NCBI RefSeq assembly: GCF_000262465.1
Contig: NZ_CM001489.1
Span: 2,290,597 to 2,354,596 of the forward strand
Direction of reading: 5' to 3'
DNA from: Frankia sp. QA3
GTDB taxonomy: Bacteria; Actinomycetota; Actinomycetes; Frankiales; Frankiaceae
Length of the DNA: 64,000 nucleotides
The translations under genes were made by a program, and so were the position numbers. Shown here piece after piece: positions 56,746 through 64,000 of this stretch. A model generated the notes under the pieces. It searched no databases and was not told the DNA's origin. It saw only the letters and a list, made by a program, of their open reading frames with translations. The stretch's first letter is position 1. Each line of letters begins with the position of its first letter.

Positions 56746-59021
56746 CCGACACAGCCCCCAGGACCGACGCAGCCCCCAGGACCGACGTCGCTCCCGGGAC
56801 CGACGAGAGGCTGCAGGTCACCCTTGTCGACCAGTACACGCCCCGCGCCACCGCCGGCATCTACACCGTCCGGTCCCGGCATGAGCTGTGGAAGGACGGC
56901 CAGCGGGTGGACACGGCGGCGCTGCCGGAGTCGTCCCAGACCTTCGAGATCCGGCCGGTCAGGTTCACCCTCAGCCCGAACTCGGTCCACGCCTACTACC
57001 CGCCGCACGACTGCGCCGGCAGGTACGCGAACGTGCTGCCGCACATCACCCTCAACCGGGCGGTGCTGCCGTGGGAGCGGGAGCTTGCCGGCGACCGCGC
57101 CGAGGCACACGCCGGGTGGCTGGCGCTGCTGCTGTTCAAGGAAGGCGAGTTGCCGGACGACCCGAAGGCGGGCGGCGTGACCGTCGAACGCCCGGTGCGG
57201 GACCTGATCGACTCCGGCGACGCGGCAGTGATCGGCCCGGACCTGAGCGGGCCCTCCCTGACCCCCGAGGTCCTGGCCAGCAGATGCCAGACGATCGACG
57301 TGCCCGCGGCGGTCTTCGCCCGGATCCTCCCCACCCGCGAGGAGATGTTCTACCTGCAACACGTCCGCGACGTCACGACGGCGACGCGGCGGGCGGGCGG
57401 GGAGGTCCTCACCGAGGGCATGTTCGCGGTGATCACCGGGAACCGGTTCCCCCGCGACACCGGCTTCTACGCCTGCCACCTGGTGTCCCTGGAGGGCTTC
57501 GAGCCGCACGTCGGCCCGAACCCGCCCACCGGCCACAGCACGGTCCGGTTGTGCTCCCTGCGGTCCTGGTCGTTCCAGAACGACCCCGACAACGTTGCGG
57601 ACATCGCCGGCATGCTCGCCAACCTCGCCGCGCCGAGCAGGGAGGACCACGCCGACAACCTGCTGCTGCGGCTCAATCCCCCGGCGCCGTCCACGCCGTC
57701 GACATCGTCCGCGTCGTCGGCGCGAACCAGCGGGTCCAGCTCCGAGACCTACGTGCGGGAACGGCTGCGACTTGGCTACGTGGCCACCCCGTTTCGGACA
57801 CTGTCCGGGGAGACCACCTTCGCCTGGTACCGGGGACCGTTCGCCCCGGTCGCCACCCCCGACCTCCCGGACCCGGGGCTCGCCGCCGGGCACACCACCT
57901 CCGACCATGCCCTCATCTACGAGGAGGAGCACGGTCTGTTCGACGTTTCCTACGCCACCGCCTGGACTCTCGGGCGCACGCTCGGCCTGGCCGACCCCGA
58001 CTACGCCGCCGACATCATCCGGGCCCGCCGCCAGCTGCACAACCGGGCCGCGACACTGCGCAAACTCGCCGCCGATCCCGCCCGCGCCGCCGCCGACCCC
58101 GACCGTGAGCGGACCCTGCGCGGGCTGCGGCAGCTCGAGGCATTCGGCGGTCGCTCCCTGGCCGCCGCCCTCGCCGCCCCCCTCGCCGAGACGCCACCGC
58201 CCAGGCCCAGGCGCCGCGCGGCGCCGTTGGGCGTCCCGCAGCTGCTGGCCGACGAGCGGGCCGCGGGCCTGCTGCGGGCGGCCGCCGAACGGGCCACGGG
58301 GGCGATGCCCGCGTGGCTGGACCGGCTCGCCCGGTTCGAGGGGGTGCCGTTCTGCTATCTGGTGCCGTCGGCCGAGATGCTGCCGGGCGAGTCGCTGCGG
58401 CTGTTCCGGGTGGACCAGGCGTGGCTGCGGGTGCTGGTGGCGGGCGCGGCGGACGTGGGGTTGCACACCTCGCTCGACGTGGCGCTGGACCCGCAGATCC
58501 GCGGCGCGGTCGCCCGGGCCCGCGGCAGGGAACTACCCGAGGCGGGACTGCTCGTCCACTCCCGGCTGCTGCGGGCGCTGCCCGGCCTCGAGGTCACCGC
58601 CTACCGGAAAAGGCAGCCGGTCACCGAGCTGCGCCGGGATCTGCTCGGCCCGGAGATCCTCCTGGTCCTGTTCGGGCAGGTCCCCGACACGGTGGAGTTC
58701 CGCGAGCCGGGGCAGGGCATCCATTTCGGGATCGATCACGGCGGCGTGGTGATGCTGCGCAGCCTGGATCCGGCCGATCCGGGCTGGTCGCTGGAGGAGG
58801 CGTTCCCCACCGGCGGCGAGACCGTCTTCGAGCGTTACCTGCGGCCGGCCCCCGGCGGCGACACCCCCGACGTGCTGCGAGTGCGCGACCTCGCGCGTGG
58901 TCTGGGCGGCGCGTTGGGGCCGGACCGGACCGACCTGACGCAGAGCGAGTTCGCGCTGCAACTGGTGAACGCGCCGTTGCTGCAGCAGTTCCGTTATCTT
59001 TCCAAGCCGGGGAGCATGTGA
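56742..59021 (+). CDS. Large hypothetical protein of DUF6603 cluster, 759 aa
   Basis: It starts at TTG 56742, overlapping the previous stop (TTGA) and preceded by AGGGAG, so translation is coupled. A short TD-AP repeat (residues 2-18) leads into a beta-rich N-terminal half (LQVTLVDQYTPRATAGIYTV; IRPVRFTLSPNSVHAYYPPH; RLCSLRSWSFQ). Residues about 320-460 are helical (YATAWTLGRTLGLADPDYAA DIIRARRQL). The C-terminal part has MLPGESLRLFRVDQAWLRVL VAGAADVGLHTSLDVALDPQ and a final strand region. No catalytic signature, signal peptide or membrane helix is seen. The family is not recognised; the context implies a structural partner of the DUF6603 protein. Confidence 0.75.
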   Translation: MTDTAPRTDAAPRTDVAPGTDERLQVTLVDQYTPRATAGIYTVRSRHELWKDGQRVDTAALPESSQTFEIRPVRFTLSPNSVHAYYPPHDCAGRYANVLPHITLNRAVLPWERELAGDRAEAHAGWLALLLFKEGELPDDPKAGGVTVERPVRDLIDSGDAAVIGPDLSGPSLTPEVLASRCQTIDVPAAVFARILPTREEMFYLQHVRDVTTATRRAGGEVLTEGMFAVITGNRFPRDTGFYACHLVSLEGFEPHVGPNPPTGHSTVRLCSLRSWSFQNDPDNVADIAGMLANLAAPSREDHADNLLLRLNPPAPSTPSTSSASSARTSGSSSETYVRERLRLGYVATPFRTLSGETTFAWYRGPFAPVATPDLPDPGLAAGHTTSDHALIYEEEHGLFDVSYATAWTLGRTLGLADPDYAADIIRARRQLHNRAATLRKLAADPARAAADPDRERTLRGLRQLEAFGGRSLAAALAAPLAETPPPRPRRRAAPLGVPQLLADERAAGLLRAAAERATGAMPAWLDRLARFEGVPFCYLVPSAEMLPGESLRLFRVDQAWLRVLVAGAADVGLHTSLDVALDPQIRGAVARARGRELPEAGLLVHSRLLRALPGLEVTAYRKRQPVTELRRDLLGPEILLVLFGQVPDTVEFREPGQGIHFGIDHGGVVMLRSLDPADPGWSLEEAFPTGGETVFERYLRPAPGGDTPDVLRVRDLARGLGGALGPDRTDLTQSEFALQLVNAPLLQQFRYLSKPGSM

Positions 59022-62000
59022 TGCCCGACATCGACCTGATCGTCCCCGTCCAGGTGCACGCGCTGGTCGTGAACCGGGCGGTGACCGAGCAGGAGAGCTT
59101 CGCCCGGTGGAAGCTGAACTTCACGGCGATGCTCTCCGACGACAAACCCCCCGCCGAGCCGCCCCCCGGGGACACCGTCGACATCAATACCGGCGTCTAT
59201 GTGCAGTGGCAGCTCCCCGAGGCCCTCACCTCCGGGCTTTTCGATCCCGAGGACGGGCAGACGTCGTTTCCGCTGGTGCCGAACCGGTGGCTGGTGGTGC
59301 GCACCTACGAGGTACCCAGCGGGCTGCCCGACGAGGGGCGGCGCCACGCCGCCGCGTGGGTGGTGCAGTCGGACTATCTGCGCCTGACCCACGGCGGGTC
59401 CCAGCGGGGCACCGTGCAGTTCCTGGTGAGGGACGCGGCGACGGGCGAGCTGCGGGCCGACCAGCTCGGGCGGGCACACGACCTGCGGGCCGGCGGCTGG
59501 GAGGAGCCCGGAAACGAGCTGTTCCTGACCGCGGCGGGGCCGGGGATCCCGGCATTCGCGGGATTCCAGCCCTACCACGAGAACGTGTTCTCCTTCTACG
59601 ACACCCTCGAAGATCTGACGGGACCCGCCTGGCCGGACTATCCGGGGCCGAGCACCCTCAGCTACGCGGTGATCGGCTGGTACTCGCAGGACGCGGCGGA
59701 CATCCTCGCCAGGGCCGAGGAGATTCCCGGGCTGCTGCCACCCGACCCCGCCGACGCGCTGCCCCCCGGGGAGAACCACCCGCTCCCCGACGACCTGCGC
59801 ACGGCACAGCGGGTGCTGCACGGCCTGCGCTGGCATCTGCCGGGCCTCACCGACCTGCCGGCGGACTCCGACGGGAAGGGCGCGCCGAAACCGACCCGGT
59901 CGCTGTACGCGGGGAGCGCGCTGGGCATCCGGTGGAACTACGCCGACCTTGAGAGGCCCCCGTCGGACCCTCGTCCCGGCCACGAGGCCCAGAAGGTCGC
60001 CTTCGGGCACAGCACCGCCGACGCGCTGGAGGCACTCGCCGCCCACCAGACGGGGTCACGGGAGACCGGGCGGCTGCTGTCGGCGCTGTACAGCGGAACG
60101 ATCGACGGCCTGGACGCGGCCGACGGCGAGTACGACTTCGACGAGGTCACCCGCCGGGCCTGGTTCTCCGCCCGCTCGGGTGGCTACACCTGGCTGGTGG
60201 TGCCGCGCGACAACGGCGACGGGGAACCACCGCCGTCCACCTCCGCCGCACCGCAATGGCTGGACGAACTCAACGCCTTGCAGGCCGACTACGAAACAGC
60301 GGCGCAGGAGCTGGACGACGCGCAGGCGCGGCTGCGGACCCTGTGGTGGCTCAAGGAGCTGCCCGAGCATCCCGACAGCTTCGATGCCGCGGCGGCGCAG
60401 GCACAGTTCAACGCCTCGTCCGACACGACGCTGGCCCACCGGGCGGTCACGGCGGCGGCGACCCTGCGACGGCTGGTGCAGACCGAGGGGCTCCCCGACG
60501 CACTGCTCCCCGCGGACCTGGAGCCGCAGATCGCGGCGTACGCGGAGAAGGTCGGCCTGGACGACTCGCTGGAGCTACGGCGGCTCGCCCGCGGCGACTT
60601 CCACTCCACCGCGGACCCGGCGATGGTGATCGCGGGCGGCGGGCTGACCCAGCCCCTCACCCGCAATCCCGGCGAACCCCTGCCGACCCGGCTGGAATCG
60701 GAGCTGATCACCGCCGTCACGGTCAACGGGCGTCCCGAGTCGCCGCCGCCGCCGCCGCAGGTGAACCTGGCCGGTCTTCCGGCGGCGGCCGGCCCGCTGC
60801 TGCGTGAGTTCGCCGCCCTGGACCTGGCCGCGATCAGCATCGACCACGGGTCGAACCGGCCCGCCCTGGAGGTCGCGCTCGAGGACCGGTCGCTGATCGA
60901 GGGGACCCCACCGGAATACGCGGGGATGTGGCGGCAGCCCTGGCTGCCCCTGTACGTCCAGTGGGACCTGCGCTACCACGCGATCCCTTACCAGGATGAG
61001 ACGGGCAGACACTGGGCGATCAACGACGACGGGACCGAGTACGCCTGGCTGGGCACCGGGGACGCTCCCGGCGACGGCATCGACGGCCCGTCCTGGCTTG
61101 CGTTCACCGGGCGGGCGCCGATCACCCCGTCGGCGCCGTACGTGGCGGCGGCACAGATCGACCGGCTGCTGGAAACCCACGGCGCGGCCCGGGACGCCGG
61201 GCTGCGGGCGCTGCGCGACGACTACCGGGACATGGACCTGCTCGCGCAGACCCTGGAAGGGTTCAACGACCATCTGCTGATGCGCGACATCGGGGTGCGC
61301 GCGGTACTGCCCGGCGACATCACCCCGCTGACCGGGGACGTCGCCTACGTCCCGGCCCCCGGGGACGACGGGGACGGCTCCCGGCCCCGGTTCCAGCCGC
61401 TGCGCGCCGGGCAGCTCTACTTCCGGGATCTGCGGGTCATAGACCGGTTCGGCCGCTCCGTGGTGATCACCAGTGTGCCCGGGGACCGGTTCAAACAGTT
61501 CACCCCCGTTCTGGCCGACAGCGTCACCCCGACCGAACCGCTTCATTCCACCGCCCCGCAACGGTTCCTGCAGCTGCCGCCCCGCTTGCTGCACGACGCC
61601 CGCCTCCGGTTCGAGGTTGCCCGCGCGCAGGACGACCAGGCGCTGCCCCCGGGCCGCGCCACCCCGGCCGGCACCCACACACCGATCGCCGGGTGGCTGC
61701 TGGTCAACCATCTCGACCAGAACCTGCTCCTCTACGCCGCCGCCGGGGATCCGGTCGGTGAACTGCGGGAAGTCGGCTCAGGGGTGGTGTTCACCCCGCT
61801 ACCCGGCTCGGCCTACCGCGACGAGACCGACCCGGCGTTGCGCACCGACCATCCCCACCTCGCCGGGTTCGTCCACGCGCTGGTCGGGCCACCCGCCCGG
61901 TTCACCGCGCTGCTCAACACGATCAACCACTCCGTCCAGAGCATCCTCGACCCGGCCGCCGAAGACGACCGCAGCCCGGCCAAGCTGATCGGCCGTCCCC

Positions 62001-62728
62001 TCGCGCTCTACCGCGCCCGGCTCAACCTGGAACTGCGCGGTGAACCGCTGACCAGCCAGGCGTGGGACCAGGCGGTCACCCCCGACACCCCCGAATACCC
62101 CACCTACCCGTGGCCGATCCGCCTGGGCGACCCCGACCGGCTCGCCGACGGACTGATCGGCTACTACGCCAGCGACTCCGGGCCGGGCGGCAACACCGAC
62201 TACACCCAGCTGCACGTGACCCGACCCGTCTGCGCGGACCCCTACCTGGTCGAGATCGGAAACGGGGAGGGGATCGCGCTGCCGGCCACCCCACCGGGCT
62301 CCGAGGAGCGGATCCACCACCTGACGGTCCTGGCCGATCCGCATGTGCCGGTCCACGCCACCACGCACATCCTGCCGGTCATCGCGACGCAGCTGCCCGG
62401 CGACCTGGTCCACCAGGCGTTGCGCCGCATCCGCGCGGCGTTCCGGCTCAGCCCGCTGCTGGCCCCGGTCCGGGTCTTCGAGCCCCGGGAGGCCCCACCC
62501 GCGAGCCGGACGGATGGGGCGACCGAACACCTGGTGGTGGTCCACCCGGCCGCGCACCACGGCACCTGGACCTGGGCCCAGCCGTACACCGCGCCGGGCG
62601 AGACGGAGCTGAGCTGGACGGAACTGCCGCTGCTGGCCGCCGACCAGCAGGCGCACCTGGACGATCCGGTCCCGCACGCCCGGGCCGGCTACCTGCTGCT
62701 CGACCCGCCGACCGACCGCGACGAGTGA
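59021..62728 (+). CDS. Very large hypothetical protein of DUF6603 cluster, 1235 aa
   Basis: The ATG at 59021 shares its A with the preceding TGA stop, so the genes are translationally coupled. The N-terminal region is beta-rich (IDLIVPVQVHALVVNRAVTE; DTVDINTGVYVQWQLPEALT; NRWLVVRTYEVPS). Residues about 412-450 form a probable coiled coil (LDELNALQADYETAAQELDD AQARLRTLWWLKEL). Further mixed segments follow, including QPWLPLYVQWDLRYHAIPYQ and LYFRDLRVIDRFGRSVVITS. It ends with LSWTELPLLAADQQAHLDD. No enzyme motif, secretion signal or membrane segment is visible. I do not recognise a family. Size and position suggest a scaffold component encoded with its partners. Confidence 0.75.
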   Translation: MPDIDLIVPVQVHALVVNRAVTEQESFARWKLNFTAMLSDDKPPAEPPPGDTVDINTGVYVQWQLPEALTSGLFDPEDGQTSFPLVPNRWLVVRTYEVPSGLPDEGRRHAAAWVVQSDYLRLTHGGSQRGTVQFLVRDAATGELRADQLGRAHDLRAGGWEEPGNELFLTAAGPGIPAFAGFQPYHENVFSFYDTLEDLTGPAWPDYPGPSTLSYAVIGWYSQDAADILARAEEIPGLLPPDPADALPPGENHPLPDDLRTAQRVLHGLRWHLPGLTDLPADSDGKGAPKPTRSLYAGSALGIRWNYADLERPPSDPRPGHEAQKVAFGHSTADALEALAAHQTGSRETGRLLSALYSGTIDGLDAADGEYDFDEVTRRAWFSARSGGYTWLVVPRDNGDGEPPPSTSAAPQWLDELNALQADYETAAQELDDAQARLRTLWWLKELPEHPDSFDAAAAQAQFNASSDTTLAHRAVTAAATLRRLVQTEGLPDALLPADLEPQIAAYAEKVGLDDSLELRRLARGDFHSTADPAMVIAGGGLTQPLTRNPGEPLPTRLESELITAVTVNGRPESPPPPPQVNLAGLPAAAGPLLREFAALDLAAISIDHGSNRPALEVALEDRSLIEGTPPEYAGMWRQPWLPLYVQWDLRYHAIPYQDETGRHWAINDDGTEYAWLGTGDAPGDGIDGPSWLAFTGRAPITPSAPYVAAAQIDRLLETHGAARDAGLRALRDDYRDMDLLAQTLEGFNDHLLMRDIGVRAVLPGDITPLTGDVAYVPAPGDDGDGSRPRFQPLRAGQLYFRDLRVIDRFGRSVVITSVPGDRFKQFTPVLADSVTPTEPLHSTAPQRFLQLPPRLLHDARLRFEVARAQDDQALPPGRATPAGTHTPIAGWLLVNHLDQNLLLYAAAGDPVGELREVGSGVVFTPLPGSAYRDETDPALRTDHPHLAGFVHALVGPPARFTALLNTINHSVQSILDPAAEDDRSPAKLIGRPLALYRARLNLELRGEPLTSQAWDQAVTPDTPEYPTYPWPIRLGDPDRLADGLIGYYASDSGPGGNTDYTQLHVTRPVCADPYLVEIGNGEGIALPATPPGSEERIHHLTVLADPHVPVHATTHILPVIATQLPGDLVHQALRRIRAAFRLSPLLAPVRVFEPREAPPASRTDGATEHLVVVHPAAHHGTWTWAQPYTAPGETELSWTELPLLAADQQAHLDDPVPHARAGYLLLDPPTDRDE

Positions 62729-62751
62729 CCTGCCCGAGAGGAAGCCCCCGC

Positions 62752-63921
62752 ATGGCCATTCACGCTCCCCGCGCCGGCACCCTGCTGGCCTACACGCTCC
62801 TGACCGACCCCCCGGTGGTGCGGGCGAGTGGCAAGGACGACCCCGAGCCCCTGCGGGTCATGCTCAAGATCACCGCCGGGGAGGGATCCACCACCTACCT
62901 GCAGAAGATCGAGATCAGGTATCGGATCGGAAACGACGAGGCCGCCCTGTCACCGACCGAACCGTCCACGGTCGGCATGGTCGTCGAGCGGCGCAGCCCC
63001 ACCGACCTCGGCGGAACCTGGACCAGGAGCAAGAGGCGCGACGGCGAGAACGCCGTCTTCACTTTCACCCCCGAAACCGACTTCGACCCGTGCGAGCTGT
63101 CCGGCAGCGACACCGTCACCCTGGCGCTCACCGGCCTGTCGGCCAGCGAGACGATCGGGACCTGCTACGTCGACGTCACCGAGTGGACCTCGACGACCGA
63201 CAGCGGCTACCAGCCCCGGCCGGTGGACCCGCTGCCGGTCGACAAGTGGCCGACCGACTTCACCTTCCACAATCTGCGTCCCGACCACATCTCGGTCGAG
63301 CGGGGCGAAAGCGTCACGCTGAGATGGGAGGCGAGCCTGGGCCCCCGGTACTGGATGCACTGGGACAGCGACAAGACGTCCGTCACCGGCCTGTCGACCT
63401 GGCCCTCACCGGAACTGACCAGCACGACAGCCTTCATGCTGGTCGCCGAGCGGTCGGTGGACGGCGGCGGCACCCCGATGATCTACGCGCTCACCACCGC
63501 CGTCACCGTCCGCGAACCCGATCTCAAGGTCGGCAACCTGGAGGTCAACGGCATCGTCCAGGTCCAGGGCGCCCGCCAGGACCTCGACGCGCCCACCCCC
63601 GCCCCCACCGACAACATCAGATACTTCCAAGCGCCCACTGACGGCACCGTCGTGGGCTATGTGCAGGCAGCCAGCGGCGGCCCCGCCGCGACCGTCGCCG
63701 TGACGGTCAGCCGGACCGGCGTCAACGAGTACACGATGCGGTTCACCTCCGACAACAGCGTCTCCTCCCGGCCGCCCACCGAGACCCCGATCAACGTCCC
63801 GGTACCCAGAGGCGCCCAGCTGACGGTCCGCCTGTTCGGCCAGCAGGGCGACAGCAGCGGCCTGACCTGGCTGCCGCGCGGCGTCGGACAGCTCACCGCG
63901 ATCACCCCGCCCGCATCCTGA
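62752..63921 (+). CDS. Hypothetical protein with Ig-like domain, DUF6603 cluster
   Basis: A 389-residue protein from ATG 62752 (AGAGGAAG upstream). The N-terminal half holds beta strands with a metal- or sugar-binding-like pattern (PEPLRVMLKITAGEGSTTYL QKIEIRYRIG). The middle region DHISVERGESVTLRWEASLG PRYWMHWDSDKTSV resembles an immunoglobulin-like domain, and the C-terminus (LKVGNLEVNGIVQVQ, VPVPRGAQLTVRLFGQQGDS) is another strand-rich module. No signal peptide. The next gene, of which only 22 codons are visible, starts with a similar LLxYTLxxDP motif, suggesting tandem duplication. Confidence 0.75.
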   Translation: MAIHAPRAGTLLAYTLLTDPPVVRASGKDDPEPLRVMLKITAGEGSTTYLQKIEIRYRIGNDEAALSPTEPSTVGMVVERRSPTDLGGTWTRSKRRDGENAVFTFTPETDFDPCELSGSDTVTLALTGLSASETIGTCYVDVTEWTSTTDSGYQPRPVDPLPVDKWPTDFTFHNLRPDHISVERGESVTLRWEASLGPRYWMHWDSDKTSVTGLSTWPSPELTSTTAFMLVAERSVDGGGTPMIYALTTAVTVREPDLKVGNLEVNGIVQVQGARQDLDAPTPAPTDNIRYFQAPTDGTVVGYVQAASGGPAATVAVTVSRTGVNEYTMRFTSDNSVSSRPPTETPINVPVPRGAQLTVRLFGQQGDSSGLTWLPRGVGQLTAITPPAS

Positions 63922-63934
63922 CCTCGGAGTCCCC

Positions 63935-64000
63935 GTGTCCCAGCCCGTCGCCGCCACCGAGGCCGCGCCCCTGCTCGACTACACACTCGCCTTCGACCCG
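63935..64000 (+). CDS. Start of probable paralogue of preceding gene, partial
   Basis: GTG 63935 has CGGAG 6 bp upstream and lies 13 bp after the previous stop. The 22 visible codons read (M)SQPVAATEAAPLLDYTLAFD P. LLDYTLAFDP parallels LLAYTLLTDP of the preceding protein at a similar distance from the start. The gene continues outside the window, so nothing more can be said of its function. Confidence 0.6.
   Translation, partial: MSQPVAATEAAPLLDYTLAFDP

Noticed and set aside
56448..58466. 672-codon reverse-strand frame opposite the 759-residue protein gene
   Set aside because: Low-complexity Gly/Val/Arg composition, no start signal, and it is antisense to coupled genes.
1..64000. tRNA or rRNA genes
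   Set aside because: No cloverleaf with a GTTCRANNC T-loop plus CCA end, and no rRNA-conserved string, was noticed. A dedicated tRNA search would be needed to exclude one firmly.

Overview
The window is high-GC DNA with frequent GTG and TTG starts, purine-rich ribosome sites and dense gene packing. It carries families typical of actinomycetes: deazaflavin (F420)-type oxidoreductases, LLM flavin enzymes, a Methyltransf_19 methyltransferase, a WXG/FtsK-type small locus, and a giant Ser/Thr kinase with ATPase and GGDEF domains. A filamentous actinobacterium, possibly Frankia-like, fits best; the genus is inference. I saw no rRNA, tRNA, CRISPR array or intact transposase.

Layout. 1-6.4 kb: a partial hypothetical gene, two small hypotheticals and a LuxR regulator, followed by decaying genes (a DHA2 exporter with deletions and frameshifts, a TetR stub, an isochorismatase/GH27 chimera) around one intact F420-type reductase. 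6.7-16.2 kb: the helicase HrpB, then a PP2C-type phosphatase next to a 1760-residue kinase-ATPase-GAF-GAF-GGDEF protein. 16.3-18.2 kb: a membrane-anchored PstS-like protein and a cytochrome P450 remnant. 18.4-30.3 kb: an MFS exporter, a Dpp/Opp-type ABC operon, OsmC, a TetR regulator, an LLM oxidoreductase and a nitroreductase. Three promoters here (exporter, LLM enzyme, nitroreductase) carry the same CGGAA-N5-TTCCG inverted repeat inside a 17-bp spacer, so they probably form one small regulon controlled by the TetR protein encoded at 27571-28152. 30.3-37 kb: further redox enzymes (LLM, F420-type reductase, two SDRs, a DapB-like dehydrogenase, a DsbA/FrnE-like protein, a zinc alcohol dehydrogenase).

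37.1-41.4 kb holds a two-gene unit that could be a defence or DNA-processing system: a DEAD/DEAH helicase carrying a C-terminal SprT-like zinc-protease motif, then a PD-(D/E)XK nuclease. 41.8-45.5 kb is rearranged: two pieces of MFS-type genes that share a 20-bp sequence flank a methyltransferase, small zinc-ribbon-like ORFs and a truncated WD40 gene, and a pantothenate kinase-like gene reads antisense through the second piece. 45.7-50.3 kb: LysR, a P-loop kinase, an NAD(P)-binding protein, HxlR, and a divergent MFS exporter. 50.4-51.7 kb: a reduced FtsK-like/WXG-like locus.

52.2 kb to the end is one tightly packed same-strand cluster: a hemopexin-repeat plus beta-propeller protein, a DUF6603 protein, two very large proteins of unknown family, an Ig-like protein and the start of its apparent paralogue. 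It runs off the window. With the helicase/nuclease pair it is the strongest candidate for an undescribed system. Convergent gene pairs are commonly separated by strong perfect inverted repeats that look like bidirectional terminators.
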